Positions 17,101-24,599 of a DNA stretch of 64,000 bases are shown here, in pieces. The translations under genes were made by a program, and so were the position numbers. Every line of letters starts with the position of its first letter. The first letter of the stretch is position 1. The notes under the pieces were generated by a model. That model saw only the letters and a program-made list of their open reading frames with translations, did no database searches and was not told the origin of the DNA. The stretch comes from a virus, in IMG/VR virus record IMGVR_UViG_3300044511_000013, positions 1 through 64,000 of that record; one strand, given 5' to 3'.

Positions 17101-18970
17101 GGATCGACTGGAGCCGCCCCACCTCCTCGGAGACGGCCTCACGCTCCTTCTGTTGCTCCTTGGCCTTGCCCCAGGCCCACAGACCGGTACCGACCGCAGC
17201 CACGCCGACGACCGCTGTGGCGATCGGGTGTGCCTTCGCCAGGCCCATGAGGCCCCCGGAAGCAAGGCCGCCTACGCCGCTAGCGGCCTTGCCGCCAGAG
17301 AACGCAGCCTCGTACGCAGCCGCACCCGTTGCCATCGCCTTCGACGCCGCACCCGCCTTGAGGAAGGAGCTGGCCATGCCGAGGACGCCCGTGGTGACGT
17401 TGGCGACCCACCCCAGCAACGGCGACATGGTGATCGCCTTGATGATGAGGCTCAGCCCGGACATCTTCAGCGCCAGCCCGCCTCCGATGGCATAGGCGAG
17501 CACATCGGTGAGCGGACCCAGCTTGGTGAGCATGTCGATGAGCGGGGTCACGACTTCCAGCAAGGCAGTGATGGCAGTGGCGAGCGTCATCATCACCTGG
17601 ACCATCGCCTCGAACACGGTCGGCGAGACTCGGGCGACAAGCTCACCCCATGCCTTCAGGTAGGTCTGAATCGAGTCAGCCAGCGCCGCCATGACGGTGC
17701 CGAACTTGCCCCCGGCCTTGGCGAAGGTGTCCTGGAGGGTCTTCGCCAGGCTCGCAGCGATCGGCTGAAGCCCCTTGAGGAAGTCGGCGAGCCGAGTAAG
17801 CCCGCTACTCACCACGCCAGCGCCGGTCTTGGCCATGGCCTTGCCGACCTCCAGGAACGGCTTGACCAGATCGAGCGCAGCACGGGTCACTTCGGTGATC
17901 CCGGCCCCGATGCGCTTGAAGACCTCCTCATTCTCGGGGCTCTCCAGCGCCTTGATCATGCCGGTGATCCCGCCAGTGCCGCCTTCCTGCCAGTCGAAGC
18001 CCTTGCGCATGGTGAAGACCAGCTCCCGGAAGGCCCCTTGGAACGGACCCCCGGCCAGGTGCATCAGGTTCTCCATGTCGGTCTTCATCGACCGCATGGC
18101 CTTCTCGGGCGATGTCATCGCCTCCTCGTAGGCACCCCGGAGCTTCTCGCCCTCCTCCAGCACCCCGTTGAGCGCTGCGAGGGTCTTCTCCTCCTCGGTC
18201 AGCGACCGCACGCTCTTGCCCGCAGCCTGAGCGAACTTGTTGTAGCTCTCCTCCATGCCGACGTTGAGGCCCGCTGTGCGCAGCATCTCGGTCTGCCGGG
18301 TCGTAATGGCCCACGTGATCTGGTCGAGCGTCTGAGAGCTGTTCTGGCCCCCGATGACGGCCACGTCCTGGGCGACACGGGCGAGCTTGGCGGCCTGTTC
18401 GGTGGGCAGCCGGTTCTGGAGGAACTTCGCCATCGTCTGTTGGGCGACACCGGTCTCGATGTTGAGCTTGCGGATGCCCTCGACTTGCTCCTGGATGCGG
18501 TCGAAGCCGATCCCGGCGTTGCGACCGAGCACCTGGAGCACGATGTTCATTTCCTCGGCCCGACCGGCGACGTGGATCATCTCCCGGCCGAACTCGTGCG
18601 CCTTGGCGGTCGCCCGCATGAACATCTCGGCGAGAAGGTTGCCCCCGGCGAAGTTCAGGATCATGCGGAGGTTGCCACCGGCCTCCTTGGCGGCAGCACC
18701 GAGCTGGGTCATCGAGTCACGGGAACGGTGGAGGTAGTTGAACAGGCCACCGCCCCCGAAGGCACCCCCGGCGAGGCCACGTCCTCCTCCACCGCTCCCG
18801 CCACCCCCGAAGGCCATGCCCATGGCCTGGCCTGCGGCCTTGGCGTCCCGCTCCATCGACTTGAGCGCCGACGCAACGTGCTGTGCTGATTGGACGGCCT
18901 GAGAGGCCCCAGCACGGGCCTGGGAAGCGTCGAAGCGGATGCGGGCGACAACCTCGCCGACGGTGCTCAC
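14105..18970 (-). CDS. Tape measure protein
   Basis: 1621 residues, the longest gene in the window. Sets tail length and is threaded through the tube; by the usual rule of about 0.15 nm per residue the tail would be roughly 240 nm. The N-terminus (VGEVVARIRFDASQARAGAS) and a glycine-rich hinge are typical. Helical coiled-coil segments dominate, with hydrophobic stretches at about 490-540 and 575-600 (IATAVVGVAAVGTGLWAWG) that could insert into the host membrane. A run of about a dozen glycines near residue 1262 separates a helical C-terminal part. GTG 18970 overlaps the chaperone extension stop by 4 bases. Confidence 0.93.
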   Translation of the reverse strand: MSTVGEVVARIRFDASQARAGASQAVQSAQHVASALKSMERDAKAAGQAMGMAFGGGGSGGGGRGLAGGAFGGGGLFNYLHRSRDSMTQLGAAAKEAGGNLRMILNFAGGNLLAEMFMRATAKAHEFGREMIHVAGRAEEMNIVLQVLGRNAGIGFDRIQEQVEGIRKLNIETGVAQQTMAKFLQNRLPTEQAAKLARVAQDVAVIGGQNSSQTLDQITWAITTRQTEMLRTAGLNVGMEESYNKFAQAAGKSVRSLTEEEKTLAALNGVLEEGEKLRGAYEEAMTSPEKAMRSMKTDMENLMHLAGGPFQGAFRELVFTMRKGFDWQEGGTGGITGMIKALESPENEEVFKRIGAGITEVTRAALDLVKPFLEVGKAMAKTGAGVVSSGLTRLADFLKGLQPIAASLAKTLQDTFAKAGGKFGTVMAALADSIQTYLKAWGELVARVSPTVFEAMVQVMMTLATAITALLEVVTPLIDMLTKLGPLTDVLAYAIGGGLALKMSGLSLIIKAITMSPLLGWVANVTTGVLGMASSFLKAGAASKAMATGAAAYEAAFSGGKAASGVGGLASGGLMGLAKAHPIATAVVGVAAVGTGLWAWGKAKEQQKEREAVSEEVGRLQSIREQGGEEGISKAQKQAQSQIRGRRHQLEGYQARLTEFRAMRQLDRDMRQGLYGQDIDETAQTELQERIAAFSKDTGWSQEDIRTQISPPHLGGGGGVGEDFEKTLMGDVEYGKDRLKVAQNAAKEFTSSYVNDVKAALEESSRAWQSEVRNREALFSEMDSLLGQHGASEVQYADLTSIQLERVNEAMRETADAVNSWSDQLTSMSGSLQRVGKIAEEEKRKITAADMVEDITNQGRKVRDFFNDINQLAAKGLDPAAIQDLLKAGPEAVGKQLHELLQAPDFQGKWIEDINKQYDAISQATITQQRRLFITMMQNSQDAFLSQSPAELAKVAASQNRLQTEIKDDTRNVMDLAGTVSVETQDGQSPRANKAFESVSAMQGLEIGSKEWNAAREEAIGNLNSLLRDLPEEGPVAANARLALSTLMEMGAKGADFSGTAKQIEDSLISSMRKEMKSGGKKGLQEVVGQLYSSMPKLETGELDIQSADTKDFMVDTLDKYINSDKGKVRLPVELDKEDIEGSLTEIAAIAQADAIIQLTTDTTGVDAGAAYTWSVKNSIDGWVARMIVDAGIGPTLQALLARRSELQNAINNAGGGGMSARGVEGAQDQINQLNPIIDMLSPFEGLPTATPGLDSGDTNWGGGGGGGGGGGGPTHMDPAEIAKQMARATRDMQRAMEDAAFAAKEMWKAVERPFAGELKKAQEQLPDLNKAIKSKGTDWGAMARLGKEDPEIRAALRQIQDVQEEYRRVKEDINDDKDLNAEEKRLKILQERVGHVQALTAAEQELADALKEQRAEARALINIHRQLTISVGESTTQMIEGWTLTGEQFDKIKDAALEFADTIRQSGRDFANVTSGGVTRLASGRSFERIDEWYDTLEMLAKRGLSPIVLRQLIEAGPDSLGAARRILKRNLIADVNQQMQRISNRSQAFTESVSSMRPDVWKPERYEDPALYDATKRGGDKRAMLGKVQNNNIQIAGFLDTATLNKLLDELGWIMHSQG

Positions 18971-19592
18971 ATCGCCCCCGTGAAGCGCTCGCCGCCGCCC
19001 ATGACCTCGGCGTACGGCTGTGAGCTACCGCCACGCCCGGATTCGAGCGCCTGCTCGGTGCTCTTGATGCGGAAGTAAATCCCCCACTCGGTCAGTTCTC
19101 GGGAGCTGATCTTGGCCAGCATCTCGGCAACTCCCATGTGGAGGTGTTCGGCTAGAGCGAAGTAGAAGCGTCGTTCTCCGTCGAAGGCGAGGATTTTCCC
19201 AGCTCATTCTCCACCTGCCGACCGAGCCCGGAGAGGCGCATGGCCACCTGAGCGAGCTTCTCCAGCGTCGACCCGGACTTCGAGTTGAGCATCCCGGCGT
19301 CGGCAGCGGTGAAGGCCGGTTGACCCGTCTCGGGGTCGAACACGGTCGAGATGAGCAAGCTCGGGTACATGGCCTCGTAGTCCATGCCGCCATCGTCGGT
19401 GGCGAACGTGGCCATGAAGACCGCACGGGCCTGGCCGGTCATCCCTCGAACTTGCACGGTGACATCCCACGCTTCAACGTCGACCATTTCGGAGTCGATG
19501 TCGTCGGCGAGGGCGATGCGGTCCCGAAGCGAGAGCTTGGGCTCGGGCACCTCGACGGCAGGGAGGTCGATGAGGTCTGTCTGATCGGTCAC
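18967..19592 (-). CDS. Tail assembly chaperone, long form made by -1 frameshift (GT type)
   Basis: Reading runs from GTG 19592 in frame 0 to base 19194, slips back one base on the GGGAAAA heptamer, and continues 19194 to TGA 18967. The extension reads ILAFDGERRFYFALAEHL, then KISSRELTEWGIYFRIKSTE, a strong match in style to the T part of GT-type tail chaperones (the SSRELTEW phrase is characteristic). The extension covers the otherwise empty 18967-19151 gap and ends in a GTGA overlap with the tape measure. The product keeps the tape measure soluble and recruits tube subunits. Confidence 0.88.
19152..19592 (-). CDS. Tail assembly chaperone, short form (G type)
   Basis: Unshifted product, about 146 residues, ending at TAG 19152. 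GTG 19592 is preferred over GTG 19601 because AAGGAG lies about 8 bases before it. Acidic N-terminus (LIDLPAVEVPEPKLSLRDRI), then an alpha/beta core (WDVTVQVRGMTGQARAVFM) and the phrase NSKSGSTLEKLAQVAMRLSG, typical of the G protein of siphoviruses located just before the tape measure. It is normally made in excess of the frameshifted form. Confidence 0.85.
   Translation of the reverse strand: MTDQTDLIDLPAVEVPEPKLSLRDRIALADDIDSEMVDVEAWDVTVQVRGMTGQARAVFMATFATDDGGMDYEAMYPSLLISTVFDPETGQPAFTAADAGMLNSKSGSTLEKLAQVAMRLSGLGRQVENELGKSSPSTENDASTSL
19194..19200 (-). promoter_or_regulatory. Programmed -1 ribosomal frameshift site (GGGAAAA)
   Basis: On the minus strand the frame-0 codons are CTG GGA AAA TCC, so G GGA AAA is a canonical X XXY YYZ slippery heptamer. 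Slippage gives the chaperone extension described above. No obvious downstream pseudoknot was traced by eye. Confidence 0.85.
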
Positions 19593-19622
19593 TGTGGACA
19601 CTCCTTCAGGTTTGGATGTGGC

Positions 19623-20177
19623 TTATGCAGCGTGGGTGAAGCTCGCAGCGGCAGCGACGCCGAGCCCGGTCGTCGTGTTGTTCGTGAGGCTCGAAATGGT
19701 CGACCGGCGCAAGGCCAGGTCGGTGGCATCGCTGCTGCACGGGTTCCCGGAGAACACGAACTCGACGGTAGCTGCCACCAGCTCGGTGACTGCGCCTTGC
19801 ACGCTGTAGTTCGAGATGAAGACCCGGCCGATGTAGATGACCAGGCCCGTGGCCGTCACGCCCTCCGGCATGTACTTGATCGTGAACCCCTTGCCGGTGT
19901 TCTGAGCGAACGTGTCACCCGAAGTGGGGCCGTCGCTGGCAGCCAGCCTGGAGAGCATGTAGTCGGCAGCGGCATCAAAGAACCCCGAGCACGTGAAGCG
20001 CCCGTCAGGAATGCCTTGCACGTACGTCTTCGTGGTGTTCTGGAACGTGGTGCTCTCCGGGGTGTCCATCTGCCGGGGGAAGTTGACTTCCCGCAGGTAG
20101 GTGGACAGATCGAACATGGTTCCGTCCATCTGTTCGATGTGGAGCCCGGTGCGCTTTCCGTGGCGGAACTGGGGCAT
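19623..20177 (-). CDS. Tail tube-like protein, second copy
   Basis: 184 residues from ATG 20177 behind GGGAGA. The N-terminus MPQFRHGKRTGLHIEQ parallels MPTFRHGKSTRFYVDQ of the next upstream gene, and both share TYVQGIPDGRFTCSGFFDA / SYVVGLPDGRLSLAGMFDA and SNYSVQGAVTELV / TNYQVQGAVGDLV phrases, so they are paralogues. Position directly before the chaperones is that of the major tail protein. This shorter copy lacks the C-terminal domain of its partner. Confidence 0.8.
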   Translation of the reverse strand: MPQFRHGKRTGLHIEQMDGTMFDLSTYLREVNFPRQMDTPESTTFQNTTKTYVQGIPDGRFTCSGFFDAAADYMLSRLAASDGPTSGDTFAQNTGKGFTIKYMPEGVTATGLVIYIGRVFISNYSVQGAVTELVAATVEFVFSGNPCSSDATDLALRRSTISSLTNNTTTGLGVAAAASFTHAA

Positions 20178-20195
20178 GAGGTTCTCCCTACTCGA

Positions 20196-21038
20196 TCAGA
20201 AGACGGTGGCAGTGATGGTGCCAGTGAGGGTCACGGTGCCGGTTGTCCCCGACGTGGCCATGGTGAGGCCGAGGTAACGGAGCACGGTCTGGCCGGTGAG
20301 CGACACGAACCCCGAGTACGTCCCTGAGGCGCTCATCTGCGGCAGCACCACGTGGGCGGAGGGGGTGCCGAGCGACGTGGTAGCGCTGGAGTTGATCGTG
20401 ATGGTCGTGGCGGTCACTGTGCCCAGCGTGACGTTGAGGTGATATGCCACGTACATCGTCTGGCCAGAGCCGGTCGGTGCGCTCGTCCCACGGTCGGCCG
20501 TGTAGTTGGCCGGGGTGCCTGCGCCGTTGGCGTAGGCGCTCGAAGCGATCGTGAAAGCCTGGCCATTCGCCATCGTGCCGTCCATCACGATCTGGCCGGA
20601 GCGCAGACCGACGGTGGCGGCGTTCACGAAGTCAGCGCTGACGCCCACCAGGTCGCCGACAGCACCTTGAACCTGGTAGTTGGTCAGGTACCCGGACATG
20701 CTGTACGCACGCCGGGTGGCCGTACCCGCAGACAGGGCCGTGGCCGGTGCACCCTCAGGCAGGTAGCTGATCGTGCTCGGCGTGGTCGAGTTCATCATCG
20801 GAGCGAAGATCACGTCGACACCACCGGTCTGACCCGAGACCGCCGTGGCATCGAACATGCCCGCCAAGCTCAAACGACCGTCGGGCAGGCCGACGACGTA
20901 GGACTTGACCGGTGCCAGGAAGGCCGTCGAATCGGCCGTGTCCTGCTGCATGTTCATCTGCACCGACTTGAACTGGTTGCTCATGTCGTACTGGTCGACG
21001 TAGAACCGAGTCGACTTTCCGTGGCGGAATGTGGGCAT
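20196..21038 (-). CDS. Tail tube-like (major tail) protein, first copy
   Basis: 280 residues. The N-terminal about 175 residues match the downstream paralogue. The extra C-terminal about 105 residues are a Thr/Ser/Ala-rich beta domain (TATTITINSSATTSLG, GTVTLTGTITATVF), like the Ig-type decorations found on tail tubes. AGGGGAGCACAG precedes ATG 21038. Either copy could be the main tube subunit; the longer may form a decorated tube or a terminal ring. Confidence 0.8.
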   Translation of the reverse strand: MPTFRHGKSTRFYVDQYDMSNQFKSVQMNMQQDTADSTAFLAPVKSYVVGLPDGRLSLAGMFDATAVSGQTGGVDVIFAPMMNSTTPSTISYLPEGAPATALSAGTATRRAYSMSGYLTNYQVQGAVGDLVGVSADFVNAATVGLRSGQIVMDGTMANGQAFTIASSAYANGAGTPANYTADRGTSAPTGSGQTMYVAYHLNVTLGTVTATTITINSSATTSLGTPSAHVVLPQMSASGTYSGFVSLTGQTVLRYLGLTMATSGTTGTVTLTGTITATVF

Positions 21039-21048
21039 CTGTGCTCCC

Positions 21049-21321
21049 CTACTCGATCACACCGTCTGCAAGCAGCGGTGCGGCTTCCTCGGCGCTGAGC
21101 GTGACGACGGTGCCGATGCCGATGCGGGCGAAGCCGCCCTCGACTTCGGTTACCCAGTCGCCGATGACGGTGTACGAGCCGGTCTTGGCTGGCTTGGTGG
21201 TCTCGGCGGGCACTTCCTGGTCCTCAGGCATGTGGCTCCCTACGCACACGGCCTGACCAGGCAGCCTCAGCCGGTCACAGCGGACACTCTCGGGGATGCG
21301 ATCCTCAGGCCACTCGGGCAC
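21049..21321 (-). CDS. Small head-tail region protein (60-90 aa)
   Basis: The C-terminal 60 residues (TGSYTVIGDWVTEVEGGFARIG then GTVVTLSAEEAAPLLADGVI, in parts) form a compact SH3-like or strand-rich domain. The start is uncertain: GTG 21321 overlaps the upstream TAG by one base, in keeping with the packing here, and the codons between have G/C third positions. ATG 21231 has the better ribosome binding site (AGGGAG). Located between connector and tube genes; probably a structural or assembly protein. Confidence 0.6.
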   Translation of the reverse strand: MPEWPEDRIPESVRCDRLRLPGQAVCVGSHMPEDQEVPAETTKPAKTGSYTVIGDWVTEVEGGFARIGIGTVVTLSAEEAAPLLADGVIE

Positions 21322-21608
21322 TACTCGGTTGTGCGAGTCACGGTACGAGGTCTGAGGGCCTGGGTGTTGTTCTTCCAACTGGTCGGCGGCCAGTCGGGTG
21401 GCGGGTGCTCCCCGATGTCCCGGTCGATGCGCTCAGCCAGCCACTTCGGCAGCCTGCCGTGCTGATTCCACGCCTTGCAGCGCTGGCACTTGATGGCCCA
21501 CGGCCTCGACACGAAGGTGGCGAGCAAGTTCTGGCAGCGGGAGCACCTCGGCATCTCGTCGCACGTCAGTTCGACGGAGGTGGGGCCGTAGGCGTCACCC
21601 GTGCTCAC
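21321..21608 (-). CDS. Com-like zinc-ribbon protein
   Basis: 95 residues. Residues 19-49 read MPRCSRCQNLLATF ... AIKCQRCKAWN, a C-x2-C ... C-x2-C ribbon that resembles the Mu Com family (zinc-binding translational activator), including the IKCxRCxxxN end. The rest is basic and Pro-rich. GTG 21608 overlaps the upstream stop (GTGA). In other phages Com-like proteins sit in late operons; a regulatory RNA-binding role here is inference. Confidence 0.7.
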   Translation of the reverse strand: MSTGDAYGPTSVELTCDEMPRCSRCQNLLATFVSRPWAIKCQRCKAWNQHGRLPKWLAERIDRDIGEHPPPDWPPTSWKNNTQALRPRTVTRTTE

Positions 21609-21817
21609 GTGTGTCCCAGTCGCTCCTGCACCAGCCGAGCCAGGTCCTCCTCGCTGGTCTCGGGCTGACCCATCGTCTCCACCTGGTACTCGGGCTGCGT
21701 CTCGGGCATCGTGACGTACAGGTCCTCGATGAGCGCATCCAGCATGGTCAGGTGAGCCCGCTGGGCATCACGAAGTGCGATCAAGCGCCTGCCGAACTGG
21801 TCAGCGGTGAGCGGCAT
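21605..21817 (-). CDS. Small helical protein (70 aa)
   Basis: ATG 21817 follows GGAGGAAATCTG and overlaps the previous stop by one base. Helical (FGRRLIALRDAQRAHLTMLDAL) with an acidic C-terminus (ETSEEDLARLVQERLGHT). No motif recognised. It is packed between connector genes and the Com-like gene and is probably a small assembly factor. Confidence 0.65.
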   Translation of the reverse strand: MPLTADQFGRRLIALRDAQRAHLTMLDALIEDLYVTMPETQPEYQVETMGQPETSEEDLARLVQERLGHT

Positions 21818-22053
21818 CAGATTTCCTCCCAGCGGCCCTCGAACAGCCAGCCGTGCCACGAGTACTCAGGGTGGTTCGGGAAGGTACCCGGCATGACCAG
21901 GATGGCGGGGGAAATGCTGATCGAGCCGTTCGCCTCGACGGTGACCTTGTGCTTGGACTCGTGGATCAGGATGGCCTTCGGACACCCCGGTGGACGCACG
22001 ATCCAGCGGCCGTCGGCCCGCTGCCGCCAGAAGCCACGGTCCTGTCCGGCCAT
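21817..22053 (-). CDS. Small hypothetical protein, DUF6527-like pattern
   Basis: 78 residues. The phrases GRWIVRPPGCPKAILIHES, GSISISPAIL and HGWLFEGRWEEI follow the spacing of small DUF6527-type domains (strand-rich, ending in a H-G-x-L-x-x-G-x-W hairpin), usually found near phage tail or head genes. Only one cysteine remains, so zinc binding is doubtful. Assignment is tentative. Confidence 0.6.
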   Translation of the reverse strand: MAGQDRGFWRQRADGRWIVRPPGCPKAILIHESKHKVTVEANGSISISPAILVMPGTFPNHPEYSWHGWLFEGRWEEI

Positions 22054-22054
22054 C

Positions 22055-22453
22055 TCACACTTCGGCTATGAAGTTGGCCGTGAACTCAGGCCGTTCGTTG
22101 GTATCCCTTCCCAGGTACATCGGCGAACTGACCGGCACGATCACGTGGTAGACGGTGCTGTTGATCGTGCGGGAACTGACCAGGCCCAGGTCGCTCCAGA
22201 TGTTCTCGATGAGGGTCCGGGCAGCCTGGGCACCCGTGATGGCCCCTCGGACCCGGACCTGAAGCCCGTAGCTGCGCAGCACCGGGGGCTGGCTCCCACC
22301 GAGTGAGTACTCGGGAGCTGATCCGCCCGTCTCGGTGAGCACCACGACGGCATCCGGGGTCTCCGGCATCCAGTTGATGAAGCAGTCGGTACCGAGCGCC
22401 GTGATGCGGCCGGTGGAGACCAAGTGGGAGGCAACGTCCTCGGGCATCCCCAT
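22055..22453 (-). CDS. Tail terminator / minor capsid-type connector protein
   Basis: 132 residues with an alpha/beta pattern: GTDCFINWMPETPDAVVVL strand, YSLGGSQPPVLRSYGLQVRVRG, then the helix ARTLIENIWSDLGL and the strand YHVIVPV. This matches the minor capsid/tail-terminator family of siphovirus head-tail joints, and the gene follows the HK97-gp10-like gene as expected. Likely caps the tail tube and joins the connector. Confidence 0.72.
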   Translation of the reverse strand: MGMPEDVASHLVSTGRITALGTDCFINWMPETPDAVVVLTETGGSAPEYSLGGSQPPVLRSYGLQVRVRGAITGAQAARTLIENIWSDLGLVSSRTINSTVYHVIVPVSSPMYLGRDTNERPEFTANFIAEV

Positions 22454-22457
22454 GGCG

Positions 22458-22958
22458 CTACTTCAGTGCTCGCTTGATGACGGCCTCGGCGATGGCCACG
22501 ACGTTCTTGGTCTCCGCCTTGAGCGGGTCCTCCAGGAACTTGGCCTTCGTCGGGTGCTTGTGCGCCATGTACAAGTCCTCGTGCACGTGCAGAGCGTAGG
22601 GAGTCGCCGGGCCACCGAAGCCCATCTCGACGCTGAGCTGGCCGTTGCTCCAGATGGGTGCCCGCACGAAACCGGAGCCACGTAGCGCCCCGGTGCGTAC
22701 CGGCACCTGGAGCTTGGCCTTGGTCATCACGTGCTCGGCAGCCATTGCGATCCCGGACCCGGCAGCCGCCAGCGTGGATGCGGTGGCCTCGACCAGTGCC
22801 TTGGCCAGCTCCTGGGCTCCCGTCACGTCCATCGTGTCGGGGATGGCCGGGACCCTGACCCAGGCCCCGCCGCTGATCTGTTGCCTCAGGTCCTGGGCGT
22901 CGGGCCGTGCTCTGGGTGTGGCGAAGTAGGCCACACGTTTCGGCGGTGCGGTAGCCAT
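22458..22958 (-). CDS. HK97 gp10-like head-tail joining protein
   Basis: 166 residues. The VPVRTGALRGSGFV phrase (residues about 85-98) followed by YALHVHEDL and HPTKAKFLEDPL is the signature order of HK97 gp10-type tail-completion proteins. The N-terminal 42 residues are extra compared with the family; a start at the internal ATG (MDVTGAQELA) would remove them but lacks a ribosome binding site, so ATG 22958 is kept. Confidence 0.8.
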   Translation of the reverse strand: MATAPPKRVAYFATPRARPDAQDLRQQISGGAWVRVPAIPDTMDVTGAQELAKALVEATASTLAAAGSGIAMAAEHVMTKAKLQVPVRTGALRGSGFVRAPIWSNGQLSVEMGFGGPATPYALHVHEDLYMAHKHPTKAKFLEDPLKAETKNVVAIAEAVIKRALK

Positions 22959-22959
22959 C

Positions 22960-23289
22960 TCACGATCCCGGTGCGATCACGAGTTCCTGGTGGTGTACCC
23001 CCGCCTCGTCGTACTCGGTGCGCAGGTCCTCGATGACGTAGTTGGCCCCGCCGTAGACGATCCGGTCCAGGATCGTGATGGTGGTCGCCTCGGTGATGAT
23101 CCGGTGGCGCTGGACCGACTCCCGGCCACTGTCACTCACCTGGCGTCTCGTGTCGGGTTCGATCCGGGCCTTGTAGGTGCCCCGTGCCGTCGAGGAGTAG
23201 CCCGACTGGCCGTAAGCGTCGACCGCCGACCTCGGATAGGCGGTGATCGTCACCGGCATCAGGTCGAGCCAAGCCTGGTCCAGTGTCAT
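22960..23289 (-). CDS. Head-closure / head-tail connector protein
   Basis: 109 residues, SH3-like beta barrel pattern typical of head-closure proteins: PVTITAYPRSAVDAYGQSGY, TYKARIEPDTRRQV, TITILDRIVYGGANYVIEDL and HHQELVIAPG. ATG 23289 is in a 4-base overlap with the preceding gene. Order (adaptor, closure, gp10-like, terminator) is standard for siphoviruses. Confidence 0.75.
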   Translation of the reverse strand: MTLDQAWLDLMPVTITAYPRSAVDAYGQSGYSSTARGTYKARIEPDTRRQVSDSGRESVQRHRIITEATTITILDRIVYGGANYVIEDLRTEYDEAGVHHQELVIAPGS

Positions 23290-23552
23290 GGAGCCAGAGC
23301 CGGGGCGATGAGGAGTTGGCTGGTACCCGTGCCTGTGGAGACGATGCCGTACAGGTCGCTGTTGACCTGGATACGAATGCTGGCCGCCGCCGCCACGCTG
23401 TACCCGGTCCCGAACGTGACCGTCGAGGGTCCCAACTCGATCGCCACGCCCGAGGTGTTCGAGAACAGCACGTCTGCGCCGTACCTGGCGTCCACAGCGG
23501 CGTCATACAGCTTGGTGGCAGTGGCATTGACGGTGATCCGCTTGGCAAGCAT
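23286..23552 (-). CDS. Small beta-rich virion protein (88 aa)
   Basis: Residues such as ADVLFSNTSGVAIELGPSTVTFGTGYSV and SIRIQVNSDLYGIVSTG describe a small all-beta domain. AGGAG lies 9 bases before ATG 23552. Similar small proteins sit among connector genes of many siphoviruses and can decorate the capsid or neck. No family recognised. Confidence 0.65.
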   Translation of the reverse strand: MLAKRITVNATATKLYDAAVDARYGADVLFSNTSGVAIELGPSTVTFGTGYSVAAAASIRIQVNSDLYGIVSTGTGTSQLLIAPALAP

Positions 23553-23561
23553 GTGGGGCTC

Positions 23562-24011
23562 CTACGGGCCTGTGAGAGCGCCTGTGCCCGTGGGGGCTGC
23601 GCTGGACTGGCGGGGGTTGCGGTGCAAGTCGATCTCGATGCCACGGTTGACCGAGTACAGGTCGTCGTCGCCGCCGTCCTTCTCGGACTTGGTGACCCCG
23701 AAGGTGAGCACGGTGCCGGGAGCCATACGGTCGGCCTGGCGTTGCAGCTCATCGGCCAGTTGGGCGTAGTTCCTCGCCCTCGTGGCGTAGTCGAGGTGCA
23801 GCGACCCGACAGTGCGGGAGAGCTGATTCGAGTACCGGGCAGAGAGCTGGCGTGCCGCCTGGGCCGCCGCTCGCAGCGCCGTGCCGTGCTCAACGATCAG
23901 GTAGTTGATCTCGGCGTCGCTGAACTGCCATGGGCTCGCCGTGTCGCCGATACGGAACCTGACGGCATCCTTGTCGCTCGCCATCGGGTCGTTGGCGTAC
24001 GTCGCCGACAT
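23562..24011 (-). CDS. Head-tail adaptor (gp6-like) protein
   Basis: 149 residues. DAVRFRIGDTASPWQFSDAEIN at the N-terminus is the typical opening of adaptor/connector proteins that bind the portal ring, followed by long helices (ALRAAAQAARQLSARYSNQLS; YAQLADELQRQADRM). No ribosome binding site is evident before ATG 24011, so coupling to the upstream gene is likely. First of the connector series after the capsid genes. Confidence 0.78.
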   Translation of the reverse strand: MSATYANDPMASDKDAVRFRIGDTASPWQFSDAEINYLIVEHGTALRAAAQAARQLSARYSNQLSRTVGSLHLDYATRARNYAQLADELQRQADRMAPGTVLTFGVTKSEKDGGDDDLYSVNRGIEIDLHRNPRQSSAAPTGTGALTGP

Positions 24012-24016
24012 GGGAG

Positions 24017-24598
24017 CTAGCCGTCGTCAGAAGCGAGTCGAGCCTCGATGGCCTCGGTGACCGTGACTCTGGCCTTGCCGTTCGTCTCGGCCTCAAGCGC
24101 ATCGAGTAGCTCGGCCTCGGTGCGGTCCTCGGACTCCGCCCACTCGATTGCCTCGCTGGCCTTCAGGCTGGTGATCGAGAACGGTTCGACGCCTTCTGCC
24201 TCGGCGGCTGCTTCGGCCTCTGCCGCTGCTTCTGCCTCAGCGGCCTCAGCGGCATCCTTGGCTGCCAGCGCCTCCAGCGCTTCCTCTTGGTTGTGCTCGT
24301 CGGCGAACTCGACCTCGGGTTCGACGGGCTCCTCGGCAGCTGCCTCGAAGACTTCGTGGTAGCGACCACGCTCCAGGCCCCGGATGACCTCGATCGACTG
24401 CGCCCTCATCCAATTCGGCGCACCACCGAAGGCACGGAGCGCCTGCTGAAGCTCGCCGGGCTCAAACGACACGACGATGTGGCCTTGATCGACCCACGCC
24501 GTCAGGTTCGACCAGTCTCCGGCCTCGGGGATTTCGTCGCCGGGCTGGCAGACCTGATCGCCAACCTGCATTGCTCGGCCTGCGAAGTAGCGGGGCAT
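24017..24598 (-). CDS. Acidic Ala/Glu-rich head-region protein
   Basis: 193 residues. Residues 1-50 form a small strand-rich domain (YFAGRAMQVGDQVCQPGDEIP) of the kind found in small head-fibre or connector proteins. Residues 85-135 are a highly charged Ala/Glu helix. The C-terminus (SLKASEAIEWAESEDRTEAELL) looks like a short helical Rho-N/SAP-like unit (LKASEAIEWAES ... LLDALEAETNGKARVTVTEAI, in parts). Function unknown. Confidence 0.65.
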   Translation of the reverse strand: MPRYFAGRAMQVGDQVCQPGDEIPEAGDWSNLTAWVDQGHIVVSFEPGELQQALRAFGGAPNWMRAQSIEVIRGLERGRYHEVFEAAAEEPVEPEVEFADEHNQEEALEALAAKDAAEAAEAEAAAEAEAAAEAEGVEPFSITSLKASEAIEWAESEDRTEAELLDALEAETNGKARVTVTEAIEARLASDDG

Positions 24599-24599
24599 G

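Noticed and set aside
17051-18889. 612-residue open frame on the plus strand opposite the tape measure gene
   Set aside because: Antisense shadow caused by G/C third positions of the minus-strand gene; low-complexity His/Leu/Gly/Arg composition, no ribosome binding site and no plus-strand neighbours.
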